From positions 11,251,801 to 11,315,800 of the forward strand of contig OZ024892.1 of NCBI GenBank assembly GCA_964017195.1: DNA of 64,000 nt, read 5' to 3'. A model generated the notes under the pieces. It did no database searches, had not been told where the DNA came from, and worked only from the letters and a program-made list of their open reading frames with translations. This document shows positions 32,401-40,800 of the stretch, piece by piece. Every line of letters starts with the position of its first letter. The first letter of the stretch is position 1. The stretch comes from Siderastrea radians. Lineage: Eukaryota; Cnidaria; Anthozoa; Scleractinia; Rhizangiidae. The position numbers and the translations under genes are program-made.

Positions 32401-33184
32401 TCCTGATGTAATATTTTTTCCCAATTTTGAGCGCCCTAAACTGGGAGTGCGGCTTATACATGGGCATTTACTTAGCTTAATTGTGGGCTTAGAGAACCAG
32501 TACAGAAACCTTTAAAAATGTTAAGATATAAACCCTGCAGTTATGTAGTTTCCCATACAAGGGAAGTAGTAATTCTGGGACCTAAGCTCTAGTTGTGTTG
32601 TGTAGCAGTTAGTGCATTGGATTTCAGATCTGAAGGTCAGTGGCTCAAGGCCCAGTCCCTGCCGTCATGTTGTTTCCAAGGTTAGACAAGAAACTTTACC
32701 CACATTGTCTCTCTCCACCCAGGAGTATAAATGGGTTAAGTTAAGTTATGGTTTTGGTTGAACCCGCTCTTAACTTTCTGTAAATAATCAGCCATCTTTG
32801 TCTTGGTTATCGGATATGAGCTCCACTGTACTTGATCCATATACCACAACACTGAGCTAAGTATTGTTGTCTGACCCAACCTCAGTCAATAAGAGCATAA
32901 TTATTACCATGCTGATATGCCTTTTATTATCCAGATACTACATGGAAAACAAAAACTTGTGGAACAATGAGATGGAGGAGGAGTGGAAGCATGAGGCACA
33001 TCAGCAAGTTATGCAGGCATTTTCAAGAGCTGAAAAAGCACTTAAACCACCTGTCAAAGAAATGTTTATGGATGTATATGACACTATGCCCTCTCGTCTA
33101 CAAAAACAACATCAGGAATGTGTGGACCATGTTGCAAAATACCCACAAGAGTACCCCACAGAGCTTTACGCAGAAGATGAGTAA
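11384..33184 (+). CDS. BCKDHA: Branched-chain 2-oxoacid dehydrogenase E1 alpha subunit (whole gene)
   Basis: Nine exons, 1344 coding bases, 447 residues; the human precursor is about 445. The product is the alpha subunit of the thiamine-diphosphate E1 component of the mitochondrial branched-chain ketoacid dehydrogenase complex, which decarboxylates the 2-oxoacids of leucine, isoleucine and valine and passes the acyl group to lipoyl-E2. The N-terminus ([17 protein letters not shown]) is basic and hydroxylated, as a mitochondrial presequence should be. Family motifs: FYMTNYGEE (exon 4), [25 protein letters not shown] with the ThDP/Mg residues about 244-247, RNNGYA (265-270), and the kinase site loop [12 protein letters not shown] with Ser337 and Ser347 at the human precursor positions. 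All junctions are GT-AG and phases match. Intron 4 (9.8 kb) is swollen by repeats. A second terminal exon lies at 54233-54478. Confidence 0.96.
11583..11771 (+). CDS. BCKDHA: BCKDHA exon 2
   Basis: Acceptor TTCTTTGCAG|TTG, donor CTCCAG|GTACAT, 63 codons, phase 0 at both ends. It encodes the start of the mature protein with [15 protein letters not shown] and [13 protein letters not shown], matching the family's (I/V)PxYRVMDRxG segment. Confidence 0.93.
11772..12261. other. BCKDHA intron 2, left part
   Basis: AT-rich intron; no gene or clear repeat apart from imperfect local repeats such as CAGCTACTT. The intron runs 11772-13712. Confidence 0.6.
12262..12576. mobile_element. Palindrome built from two head-to-head tRNA-derived units
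   Basis: Arms of about 140-150 bases. On the minus strand 12342-12413 folds as a tRNA-like cloverleaf: GATAGCTCAGTTGGTTAGAG D-arm, loop with GGT in the anticodon place, T-arm GGGTTTGATTCCC. The plus strand 12417-12497 has the partner copy, with a damaged T-arm (GGTTTGATTTTCG). Both are followed by TGAATTTTTTCAGG, a hairpin tail. The arms extend past the tRNA parts to GCAGTGAAGG...CCTTCACTGTG. This is a SINE or MITE structure in BCKDHA intron 2, not a pair of working tRNA genes: the anticodon stem has a mismatch and one copy lacks U33. Confidence 0.7.
12577..13712. other. BCKDHA intron 2, right part
   Basis: No recognisable gene or element. A short GGGAGGGAGGGAGGG run occurs at 12971-12985. 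Confidence 0.55.
13713..13799 (+). CDS. BCKDHA: BCKDHA exon 3
   Basis: Acceptor TTTTGTTAG|CTT, donor CAGCAA|GTAAGT, 29 codons, phase 0. It encodes [20 protein letters not shown], corresponding to the conserved helix with MTLLNTMD of E1 alpha. Confidence 0.93.
13800..15226. other. BCKDHA intron 3
   Basis: Holds a minus-strand 115-codon open frame at 14101-14448 of unknown origin, and at its 3' end a defective copy of exon 4 (see 15041-15142). Otherwise featureless. Confidence 0.6.
15041..15142 (+). pseudogene. Decayed partial copy of BCKDHA exon 4
   Basis: The stretch around [19 protein letters not shown] repeats the first 75 or so coding bases of exon 4 about 185 bases upstream of the real one; flanking intron is duplicated too (a TTTTTCCATATAACTGCATGA-type run before each). 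The acceptor is lost: TTTAG of the true exon reads TTTAT here. Downstream coding sequence is absent. It is a dead pseudo-exon. Confidence 0.8.
15227..15497 (+). CDS. BCKDHA: BCKDHA exon 4
   Basis: Acceptor GTCTTTAG|AGA, donor CCACAAG|GTGAGT, 271 bases, ends with one base of a split Ala codon. It encodes [46 protein letters not shown] and [14 protein letters not shown], the substrate/cofactor-channel and K+-site region of E1 alpha. Confidence 0.95.
15903..16012 (+). repeat. Short degenerate repeat ACTGGTTRG
   Basis: Five spaced copies of AACTGGTTRGNAAA-type sequence. Confidence 0.5.
16493..16734. mobile_element. hAT-like MITE, family with CC(A/T)GGGGCCC ends, copy 1
   Basis: TIRs of about 45 bases: left CCTGGGGCCCATTTCTTGAA, right ends AAGAAACGGGCCCCTGG, both including AAGTTAT or AAGTAAC type cores. 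The same family is at 43073-43319 and, partial, at 31090-31284. Target duplication is not clear. Confidence 0.7.
16970..17165 (-). repeat. Dispersed repeat, copy 3 (diverged, inverted)
   Basis: Reverse complement of the 2190-2435 family: AAAGTGCACGTAACCC, then TTCTGTTATCATCTGGAATA, then TTTTTTGATTTGGTTAAATT are recognisable in order. Confidence 0.6.
17332..17535 (+). pseudogene. Degenerate coding fragment, possibly P2X7-like ZnF family
   Basis: From ATG 17332 the frame reads [20 protein letters not shown] and then [34 protein letters not shown], with two in-frame stops. The pattern of an acidic N-terminus followed by a PL-(A/T)-EE-I-YK-E-ELE helix resembles the N-terminal part of the 'P2X purinoceptor 7-like' zinc-binding proteins that are numerous in corals; the diagnostic cysteines would lie downstream, where a minisatellite now starts. 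Family assignment is tentative. Confidence 0.35.
17530..18310 (+). repeat. GATC-rich minisatellite, block 1
   Basis: Degenerate units of about 24-33 bases built from CTTGCCAAGATCTTCAAGG and GATCTTCAAAATT. The palindromes AGATCT and GGATCC recur dozens of times. All forward frames stay open ([13 protein letters not shown] peptides), a repeat artefact. Orientation is opposite to block 3 at 22955-23617. Confidence 0.85.
18311..19644. other. Intron 4 segment without recognisable features
   Basis: AT-rich; no coding sequence or repeat recognised. Confidence 0.5.
19645..20884 (-). mobile_element. Foldback (long-TIR) DNA element, copy B
   Basis: A 1240-bp element that, reverse-complemented, is nearly identical to 4742-5980, including the arm-specific differences and the central spacer. 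A one-base length difference in a T run near the arm end is the only change I noted. It is flanked by ATTGAAG (or GATTGAAG) on both sides. It lies in BCKDHA intron 4, within the span bracketed by GATC-minisatellite blocks. The near identity implies very recent movement of both copies. Confidence 0.85.
20885..21619. other. Intron 4 segment, nothing recognised
   Basis: No gene or obvious repeat. Confidence 0.5.
21620..21990. repeat. GATC-rich minisatellite, block 2 (sparse)
   Basis: Irregular copies of AAGATC, GGATC and CTTGCAAAGATC over about 370 bases; a diverged relative of blocks 1 and 3. Confidence 0.65.
22560..22875 (+). mobile_element. LINE 3' end with TTGA tail (CR1/L2-like)
   Basis: The frame [20 protein letters not shown] resembles the C-terminal end of CR1/L2 ORF2 proteins. 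It is followed by an AT-rich 3' UTR with AATAAAG and a (TTGA/TGAT)n tail at 22851-22875. It is strongly 5' truncated. Confidence 0.6.
22955..23617 (-). repeat. GATC-rich minisatellite, block 3 with higher-order period
   Basis: AAGGATCCTTGCAAAGATCTT-type units grouped into higher-order repeats of about 150-158 bases: CTTTGAAAGATCC(TTG/TCA) recurs near 23036, 23190 and 23348. It ends CACCAGGG at 23617, the inverse of CCCTGGTG that opens block 1 at 17530. Confidence 0.8.
23618..24854. other. Intron 4 segment, nothing recognised
   Basis: No gene or clear repeat. It includes several short ORFs without protein-like composition. Confidence 0.5.
24855..25089 (+). repeat. Dispersed repeat, copy 2
   Basis: Close match to 2190-2435 in the same orientation, from GAGACTGCGGGTTCTTGATT to GGTTAGGTGCACTTTAA. 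Confidence 0.8.
25276..25420 (+). CDS. BCKDHA: BCKDHA exon 5 (ThDP-binding)
   Basis: Acceptor TTTTTTCAG|CAT, donor TTCTTCTG|GTAAAA, 145 bases. It encodes [19 protein letters not shown] and [17 protein letters not shown], the GD(A/G)...N thiamine-diphosphate/Mg motif of the E1 family. Confidence 0.96.
25800..25861 (+). CDS. BCKDHA: BCKDHA exon 6
   Basis: Acceptor ATCAACAG|T, donor GGAATAG|GTGAGT, 62 bases. It encodes [20 protein letters not shown], completing the ThDP motif with NNGYA. Confidence 0.95.
26385..26446. repeat. Near-perfect hairpin
   Basis: Arms TTTCCCTGCTAGCAGAGGTC and the reverse complement with a loop of about 12 bases around TATGGCGAGAGA. Confidence 0.8.
26497..26974. mobile_element. 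TIR MITE, AGCCTGCGTAGCAAGC ends
   Basis: Left arm AGCCTGCGTAGCAAGCATAA with GGGAAGGGCAAGG; the right arm is its inverted diverged copy ending CCTGTCACGCGGCT. Inner arms also share GACTGGGGGCTAGGG. There is no coding sequence. Confidence 0.65.
27417..27558 (+). CDS. BCKDHA: BCKDHA exon 7
   Basis: Acceptor TTTTTTAG|CTG, donor TACAG|GTTAGT, 142 bases. It encodes [33 protein letters not shown] and [11 protein letters not shown], matching the family's G.GY...RVDGND..AVY segment. Confidence 0.96.
27745..28455 (+). repeat. Tandem pair of a ~390-bp SINE-like unit
   Basis: The segment with GCTTGAGTTCGTAGCATT, GGCTTCAGG, TTTTCTGTGCACAAC and CAGTAACCAAATTAGA (27745-28080) recurs, diverged, at 28131-28455. 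After each is a tRNA-like head (CATAGCTCAATGGGTTGGCC with TTTGAGTCC; then GAGGTGCAGTGGGGAGAGC with GAGTTCAAG), suggesting polymerase-III-type promoters. Confidence 0.55.
28647..29033. mobile_element. TTAA-ended MITE of a second family
   Basis: Ends TTAAGGTGGTACTATG...AGCACCACTTTAA, with TIR similarity continuing about 55 bases through the AAATCATCACTTTTATTTTT type core. There is no coding capacity; the ends differ from the AGGGGCAT family. Confidence 0.6.
29034..29632. other. BCKDHA intron 7, 3' part
   Basis: Nothing recognised before the pyrimidine-rich acceptor of exon 8. Confidence 0.5.
29633..29731 (+). CDS. BCKDHA: BCKDHA exon 8 (phosphorylation loop)
   Basis: Acceptor TTTTTACAG|GAT, donor CTAAG|GTACAT, 99 bases. 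It encodes [20 protein letters not shown]. The catalytic His336 and the regulatory serines Ser337 and Ser347, targets of BCKD kinase in mammals, are kept. The residue before the His is Asp here where I recall His in the human enzyme. Confidence 0.96.
29732..31080. other. BCKDHA intron 8, left part
   Basis: TGT/GTT-rich low-complexity stretch near 30040-30130 and a GTTAGTGTTAGTG run near 30860; no gene. Confidence 0.5.
31090..31284 (-). mobile_element. hAT-like MITE, partial copy 2
   Basis: Reverse complement of the interior and one end of the element at 43073-43319, ending CGAGAAACGGGCCCCAG. The other terminus is missing. Confidence 0.65.
31339..31513. mobile_element. Palindromic MITE
   Basis: Arms of about 68 bases: ACTAAATTCGATTTTGAGAC at one end and its complement at the other; the inner parts share TATAATG and AATATATT. 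Confidence 0.75.
31514..32570. other. BCKDHA intron 8, middle
   Basis: AT-rich, nothing recognised. Confidence 0.5.
32575..32738 (+). mobile_element. SINE-like fragment (tRNA-like head)
   Basis: GTGTAGCAGTTAGTGCATTG (A-box region) and GTGGCTCAAGGCC (B-box-like), then CCCAGGAGTATAAATGGG, the motif that also introduces the SINE-like sequence at 53860. Confidence 0.45.
32935..33184 (+). CDS. BCKDHA: BCKDHA exon 9, proximal terminal exon
   Basis: Acceptor TTATTATCCAG|A, stop TAA at 33182-33184, 83 codons including the split Arg. It encodes [34 protein letters not shown] and LYAEDE. Compared with the duplicate at 54233 it differs at 11 residues. At the second position (Tyr), in the NKNLW stretch and at the last residue, the distal copy, not this one, agrees with the human protein as I recall it (His, Trp-Trp, Lys). 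Confidence 0.92.
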
Positions 33185-34316
33185 ACTGAAATAAGGAGCA
33201 ATGGAAGTCATTACAACACCTGCTTTTTTAAAGGACTGGTGAGGTAATCATAGGTGCTGGAAACAGAGCACGAAAATTTGTGAGGTGACTGTCCTCTGAG
33301 CTAAATCAGGGTGTTAGACTGTCACACTATTTGAAGACATTTGTTACCATAATGTAATTATAATTTCCAGTGGTGGATTTAGAGGAGGGGCCTGGGGACC
33401 CAGTGACCCCCACCCCACCCCACCCCCTGAATTTTTTTTTTTTTTAAATCCTGAGACATTTTTACTCCCCCAACTCCCCACCCAACCACTTTGTTCTTCC
33501 GGGCCCACAACTTACACAGATTTCTGAGTCTGCCACTTGTTTCTGGGGATGTGCAGTTGCAGAAAATATCCATACCAACCCCAGAGAATATCTCTCTAAG
33601 CCCTGAGAGGAACGGGTTCCAAAAAGCCCCATTTTTTAAGGAAAGTATGAGGCCAAACTGGAATTTCTAGAGGGATGGGGGATCAAACCAAAAAATCTGC
33701 TGTGACGTGGGGGGCGGGGGGGTATGGATATTTCTGGCACATTTGAACAATAGACAGGTCAAGTATTTGGGACCAAATCAGAGAGAGCGCAGAGGACTAG
33801 GAGTTTTAATCGCAGTTGCAGTTAATGTAACAAATACCTAGACAATAGCTGTTAGCTAGAGTTAGAGTTATGAAATTGTTTCATTTTAAATGTGGCTAAA
33901 TGTAATTTAGGCTAAGTTAAACTCGAGACAATGCTGGTCAGCGGTCCTCCACGTGGCAGGCTTGCGGGTTGGCCAGGGGGTTGCCGCAGGGGCATTTTGT
34001 GTTTTACAGTTTGGCCTTTGATGTCAATTCATTTCACGTGCTTGTTCGCTAGTCGACAGTTCTCCGTGCTTTCACTCCCTGCCCTTCCCCCTCCCCTTTC
34101 TTTTGCTGTTATGGTAAGTATGTGGTAAGTATCGTTGTTCCACTGTTCTCAGTGTGACGGTGCCTGGTGGTTGCCGCTCTCAGGGTTGTCATGGTTACCC
34201 GACATGTTCGGCTCAATTGCTTCTGGCTCCACCATTCTTTCAGGCACCTTCCCCAAGCTTATCTATTGTTGATGAGTTTAATCTGCACTCAACAGAGGGG
34301 GCACTCAACAGAGTTT
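33185..34316. other. BCKDHA 3' flank
   Basis: Includes the probable 3' UTR and C-rich tracts near 33404-33425. The span from about 33900 has no counterpart in the paralogous copy, so it is an insertion of unknown type. Confidence 0.55.
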
Positions 34317-34664
34317 TATACAGGGAGGCTCCACCCCTAGGTCCAACCCCTTACCCTTTTATGTACCATTTTTGAAAGAAAAGGTACCCCTTTCGTATAC
34401 CTACCTAAGAACACTGCATCCCTTTTCTAAACCCTTGAAATGCAGTTAATGAACAATTTTAGGGGAGAACAGTATTACCAGAAGAGATGTTAACCAAAAA
34501 ACAATATTATTATCTACTCGAAAATTATAGGCCCTTTTACCTTAATGATGCCTAAATGACAGATTTCCCAAACCTTTCATACACTTCAGCTCGTGAAATC
34601 CCTACCCTTTTATATACGTGAAGCCTGAAAAAGGTACCCTTTTGGGCGGAGCCTCCCCGTATAG
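34317..34664. mobile_element. TIR MITE, ATACAGGGAGGCTCC ends
   Basis: Left ATACAGGGAGGCTCCACCCC, right GGGCGGAGCCTCCCCGTAT, with inner TACCCTTTT inverted copies. It is absent from the paralogous segment. Confidence 0.7.
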
Positions 34665-34877
34665 GCCATTATGGGGAGTACCCTCCTCCCCCCCAGGTAA
34701 GAGGGCAACCCAAATAGTTCCACCGTTTCAATTTTGGGCTTTTTTTAGCACATTCAGATATAAGTATATATATTCATATTTAGTTATATCTATTGATTTC
34801 TAATCAACCATTGATAGACTGCTTTGCTTTTGTAGCTCCACTGGCCTCGACTAGTTTCTGCTATCTGCGGGCAGAAC

Positions 34878-35072
34878 CGTACTTTATTTATAAGTATTTA
34901 ATAATGATAACCCACTTCATCTATAAGTATTTAATAACCGTACTTCATTTATCAGTATTTAATAACCGTACTTCATCTATAAGTATTTAATAACTGTACT
35001 TCATTTATAAGTATTTAATAACCGTACTTCATTTATAAGTAATAATAACCATACTTCATTTTTAAGTATTTA
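34878..35072 (+). repeat. ~27-bp minisatellite
   Basis: About seven copies of ACTTCATTTATAAGTATTT followed by AATAACCGT. Confidence 0.85.
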
Positions 35073-35556
35073 ATAATCAAAGGTGGACTCAAGGAAGATA
35101 CAAAAGGAATATTTTAGCAAAAAGTAGCTTTCTTGTAACTTATGTATATTTAAGCATGCATCATGTACATGTATATCATTTTTTACGTGCATTCCACTTT
35201 GGTGAGACAAATACCTGTAGCAATTCTTAAGTGTTACAGTTGTACAACACTTAATATCTGTCTAGTTTGTGTTGTTCTTGAAAATGAGATTACTGGGTGT
35301 GGTAATTCTATTGACATGTGGTCAGAATAAAATTTTTTCTGTAGTTTCAAATTTGTGAATGTGGGTAGCATTGGTGTGTCAGTGTATTCATAGTGGTGAT
35401 TCAGTGGGTAATAAAATGCAGTGTACTGTTCTAATCCTTATTTTAAACTCCCTAGTTGGCATCCAAAGTGATTCAGAGTGAAACTTAAAAAAGTACAGGT
35501 AAATGTGGAAAACGCGATCAAAAAAGTAAAAAAGTTTAGTTTATATCACTAATACT

Positions 35557-35946
35557 TTAAAGGGGCATGGTCACGCTATTTTAGTTCACTTTAAAAATCA
35601 AAAATATGTCCTCACATTAATAAACGCCCAGAAATAATGGTCTAGTTTTGTTACCGAAGACTATATTACTTCACTGAAACTATTTTCTGTCGTCTGTTGC
35701 TACGGATGGCACCGATGGAAATGGATTGCAATTTGAAAAAATTAGGCTAAACTTTTCAAATTCTTTCAGCGTGTTGACATTAAATCGATATTAAAAGGTC
35801 ATGGTTTGTTTTCTTTTAATGTAATTAAGTTAATATGTTCCTCTAAATGTTCAAACACAATTGGGCATGGATAAAGTTAGCTACCTATAATTCTAGCACA
35901 GTTCTGACCAGAAATCTGCGAAATCCTCGTGACTATGCCCCTTTAA
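35557..35946 (-). mobile_element. TTAA-flanked MITE, copy 2
   Basis: Inverted copy of 6208-6597, same length. The paralogous segment reads ACTAACCCTTCAAGCCCCAA near 56314, where this copy has the element between ACTAATACT and CCCCAGCATC; the other paralogue therefore looks like an empty site with a slightly mutated TTAA. Confidence 0.8.
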
Positions 35947-36178
35947 CCCCAGCATCAAATTTGTCCTCTTCATATTCGTGCATTACACCATACACATCAT
36001 GAGAATCAAGGAAATGATCACCAAAGAAGAATTGTCTGGATGTTTATTACAAGTTCTCCCAGTTAGTACTCAGTGAAATGTGTGGAGAACAGTGAGAAGA
36101 ATTTGCAAAATGATACCAGGACTTAAGTTTACAAGTGTTCTTGAACTGGTTTTCAGCATGGACAATCAATACCATGCA

Positions 36179-36278
36179 AGTACACAAATTGATAAGAAGC
36201 AGTCTAACTCTTTTTTTAATTGTGCATTGCACTGTGCAATGCACAAAGTTAGACTGCTTCTAATCAATTTGTGTACTT
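36179..36278. repeat. Palindrome
   Basis: Arms AAGTACACAAATTGAT-AGAAGC of about 38 bases around a TTGCACTGTGCAA centre. Confidence 0.75.
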
Positions 36279-36540
36279 CAAAGTTCCTACCATCTGTACA
36301 AGTTTATCTAACATACTAAGTGAATCAGTGTTGGCAAGCTTTTCTTTCTGTACTTTTATATTTTTCTATGAAAATAACACAACCACCAGGGTATTTAAAT
36401 TTGCTAGAGAAAAGAAAATTGAAGGAAAAATTGTTTGTATTGGTGGCATGCAGCTGACAAAGGTAGTTTTCACAAACATAAATACAACAACTACATCTAA
36501 CCATTTTACTGATCACCGTTCATCACTTTCAGCAATTGTC

Positions 36541-37635
36541 AAACCTCCTGATAAATACTGATTGCAAAATGTCATCTAAAATAATGTGTTTGCTAATTTC
36601 ATTGATGCATCAATTGATTAGATTATGTTCACTACTGAGACCCTAGCAGCTATTCTTGACATGAATGAATGAATGAATAACCTTTATTTAAACACGATAG
36701 AAAGTTTAAGCACAATGCTTGTGGGGTCGTTGTGACATGCAGAGCATTTCATACCAGACACCATAAATGGTGTAATAAATACCCAGGATATAGCCTATCA
36801 TATTCATAGTATCGTAAGTAATGTGATGTACCGCGTAGCACTCTGAAATGAAATAAATAAACATGTAAAGTATATGTATGAGTGCTAGAAGTGAGCAATA
36901 CTGCCCTACATAATTTCCCCCCGGCCGTACGGCCTGAAAGAAGAAATTAGAAATGAGAGCCAGGATCAAAGAAAAATCTTTGACCCCGGCGGGATTTCAA
37001 ATCATATAAATAGGTCGCGGAAAACACTCTACTCACTATCTACAACAGAATAGATAGTAGCGTAGCCAATCAGAGAACAGCATTGGTGATAGAATGCTGG
37101 TAGATTTATACTAACATAAATTATAATAAAGTCTATTTCATTAGCTTTGGTAATAATTATGTTAAAGTGCTGTGCACCTTTTGACAACTTTTTCACAGTT
37201 TCACTTTGAATCAACTAGTAGCCAATAAAAATGAATTAAGAACTGTGGAAGCAAAGTTGCACTTGCACCTGGGACTCCATCTCTCATGTTTCTTGCATTT
37301 GATTGATACATTTAAATGAACACCATCAAAAAGTTGTCGAAAACTGATGAAAAACTTTTTGCAAGTGACAACAGTACAGCACATCACACCATGATTTCAG
37401 ACAGCCATTGATTCAACTTAACCTAGAATTTAAGTTGCATGTTACCTTTTTTCATTCATTTGGTTTTTCTTAGTGTTTGGGAAGTACCATCATTAGTTTA
37501 CCTGTTTTTACTGTTTTGTTCCATCCATGAAAAGAAGAGCTATTGGAGAGGGGCATCTTTCACAAAATACATCTTAAAGAGTGGTATGTTTTATTAGATC
37601 ATTTACAGTAAACTTTCTGTTGTTCAAACCAATCT
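36541..37635. other. Intergenic between the two convergent genes
   Basis: Contains ATGAATGAATGAATGAATAACC at 36661-36682 followed by TTTATTTAAACACGATAG, which reads on the minus strand as a LINE 3' end with an (ATTC)n tail. The rest is unrecognised. Confidence 0.45.
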
Positions 37636-37848
37636 TCAGTCCTTCAGTTCAAGCTTGCCGATGAAGTTAGACCTGAAGGAGCCTAACCATAGGACATCAC
37701 CTTCATCGTGTACCTCGCTCACATCTGGTGTAACACTGCCAGTAGGGTCATGGAGGCTTCTGATAATCTGACCATTCTCATTTAATTCCACAACAAGGCT
37801 GTTTTTTGGGGTAATGGCAAGGCTTGCTATCCATTGCAGAGAGAATAT
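37636..37848 (-). CDS. APMAP: APMAP exon F (last)
   Basis: Acceptor TTTATAG|ATATTC (phase 0), stop TGA at 37636-37638, 71 codons. It encodes IFSLQWIASLAITPKNSLVV, GQIIRSLHDPTGSVTPDVSE and LGSFRSNFIGKLELKD, matching the C-terminal propeller blade. Confidence 0.93.
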   Translation of the reverse strand: MFSLQWIASLAITPKNSLVVELNENGQIIRSLHDPTGSVTPDVSEVHDEGDVLWLGSFRSNFIGKLELKD

Positions 37849-40800
37849 CTATAAATATGTTTTACAACAATGTTAGAATTGAAGTATTTCAGTACTCTAT
37901 CTAAACTAAAATTTGGTCTAGATAGAATGCATTTAATGCGAATGTATGTATATTTCTGCAACAATTTGATCTAAAGTTTGTTGCAAGTAGATTTGACACC
38001 CTGCAATTTTTCCCCACAATGAGGCTGTTTCTTGGGGTAATGACAATTCCTCATACTCAAAGAGAACACCTACAAGCATGTTTGAAACAACTGTACTTGG
38101 ATTGGATTATTTCATTGTTTGGTCTGGACCAAATGTATCCACATTTCTGAAATTTTATGTTAAAATTATCCCAACTAGTTAAAATGACACCAATTATTTA
38201 TTCCGTCTGTCCGCCCGTCCATCCATTCACTCACTCACTCTCACTGGGATGATTCATAAATTACAAAAATACGGAATACAAGGGAAATTCCTGAATGTTA
38301 TTAAGTCCATGTATTCGTCTATTAGGAGTTGTGTTAAAATTAACCAAAACGCACTTGCCAAACTAATTTCATGTAACAAAGGGATAAGGCAAGGTGATGG
38401 TCTAAGTCCAATTTTATTTTCTTTATTTATGAATGATCTACCGCAATATTTTAAAGAGAGCAAATCTCCAGGTGTGATGTTAGGGAATCGAACTATAAAC
38501 TGCCTACTGTATGCAGATGATTTGTTAATAATCAGTCCTTCTCCCGAAGGTTTGCAACAATCGCTTAATGGACTGAGTATGCGCGAGCTTGACGTGTGGA
38601 TGTGCGTTTGCTGAAGGAAAGTTTTCAGTCACGTCCTCAATTTCATATAAATCGCCGATAATTAATAATCCTTGGTTATGAAAGAAAACTGCCTAGGTCG
38701 CCTCTTAGACAGCTAATGTCTGGGGGTAAAAAACATAAGAGAGGGGCTCGTGGTTCAACTGAAGAAGATACCAACATCTCTAAACGCGCCAATATGGCGG
38801 CCACGGAAGACATGCAGGATCAGGAGCTAACAACTGAAGAACCAGCAATTACGGCCACCGAAACAAGCCTTGAGGAGCTCAAGGAAATGTTGGTCGACAT
38901 CCAAATCAACATTTCAAATATTTTGTTAGAAAGCAAAAGCATAAAGAATGACTTGGCCGAGCTCACAACAACTGTTCGGGAACAGAAGCTCGAAATCGTT
39001 CAACTCAAAACCTCGCTAACAAAGATTACCAAACAATGTGTTGACGCCGAATAGGAACTAGCAGCAGCGAAGAAACGTGTCAACGAACAACAAGATGAAA
39101 TATATGAACTGTACGAGCTACAAGACAGATTGGAGCAATACACGAGGAAAAATTCTCTCGAGATACATGGTGTGTCAGAGAGCGCCTACAGCGCGACAGA
39201 GGAGGTAGTATTGAAATTAGCAGAAGCGCTCGAAGTTCCTATTACTCCTCAGGATGTCGAAATTTCCCACAAGTTGAAACGAAAAGGAAACAAACAAATA
39301 ATTGTTAAATTCGCCAACCACAAAATCAAGAGCAACATCTACAAATCAAGAGCCAAACTAAAAAACATCTAAGTATCTAATCTATTTCCTAGTGCCACTG
39401 CCGCAACTCGTGTTGCGGGAGACCGTATCTTCTTGTACGAAAACCTCACGTCTTACAGGAAGAAAATAGTAAATCGTGCGAACGAAATGAGAAGAGATGG
39501 CCTTTTGCTAAGTGTCTGGACCCTAGACGGCAAAATTTATGTGAAGACTTCACCAGAAGGTAGGCCGATTAAAATAAACGACCTGGAGGATCTGGAAAAT
39601 GTTTAAAGGTATTACAAAATTCCTAAGAACGATAAACTGTACTACGTAAAATGGGGACGGAAACTGAACAGGAGCATGAGGATGGAACACTCTCAAAACT
39701 TTTGTGGTTGGTTTGTTGTGTGTAGGTATGTGTGTGTAGATGTTATTATTATCAATTCCGCTATTGTTGTCTTTATCCGGCAAACTTGCCTTCGATTTTA
39801 CTTGGTTTTTCACCGATCTCCATACATGTCCATTAACTACGATTTCGCGTTATTGAAATGGCCAAGTATACAGCATAGGCTGTTACTCTTATCACTGCAT
39901 GTAATAAAACTAGTCTTATTTACTATCTGTTCTTTAGCAAAGCTTACATTGACAAAACTCGTCCAATTATTCTATGTCGCGTAAATTAAAACTGCTTTCT
40001 CTAAATGTGCGAGGTTTACGCAATGTTAACAAAAGAAGAGCAATTTTCTCTTCTTTGAAGGCTCAAAAAGCTACGATCTTTTGTCTTCAAGAGACCTATT
40101 CATCAATCGAGGACGAAAAAGTGTGGGCTGCAGAATGGGGTGGCAAAATTTTTTTCTCATGGCTCTTCGCACTCCAGAGGCGTTTGCATTCTTTTGAATC
40201 CACATTCCACATTTCATTTGCGACGCGTCGAAGCGGACTTAGAAGGAAGGTTTTTAATTGTTAAAGTCATAATAGATGAAGAATGCTTTTTCGTAACAAA
40301 TATATATGCCCCGACGGATTACCGTGACCAGGACTGTTTCATCCGTCTCTTAAGCGAACAACTCATTTCGAATACAGACACCTCAAAAGTCGTCATTTCA
40401 GGAGATTGGAATACAACTCTCAATCCAATCGATAAGCGAGGTGGCCAGCCTCAATCTTATAGACATTTATCGACAAATCAATCCCACCAAAAAATATTTT
40501 ACTTATGAGTCAAAACCTTCAAACTTAAAATCAAGGATCGACTTTTTCCTTATTTCTCGTCCTCTGTCTTTCTGCGTCAAGAACACAGAAATTCGAACAT
40601 CAATAGCACCCGACCATAAATCAGTATTCCTAAACATCGAAATTAAAAATGAATTCGCAAGAGGCACGGGATTATGGAAATTTAACAACACATTACTGGA
40701 GGATGAGAATTATAAAGAACTCGTCGAGTTCTATTACCCGCAAATTTTAGCTAAATACCGCGAAATTACCGACAAACAACTTCTATGGGAATTGATAAAA

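Larger units (their letters stand above)
32838..36540 (+). repeat. Segmental duplication, copy 1
   Basis: Paralogous in the same orientation to about 54130-58070. Shared blocks: the BCKDHA terminal exon with its acceptor; TTTCCAGTG(G/A)(T/A)GGAT-TAGAGG; GGCAACCCAAATAGTT-CACC; TTTAGCACATTCAGAT; CTAATCCTTATTTT; GGAAATGATCACCAA; CAAAGGTAGTTT. Copy 1 holds private insertions at about 33900-34695, 35557-35946 and 36179-36278. Confidence 0.8.
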
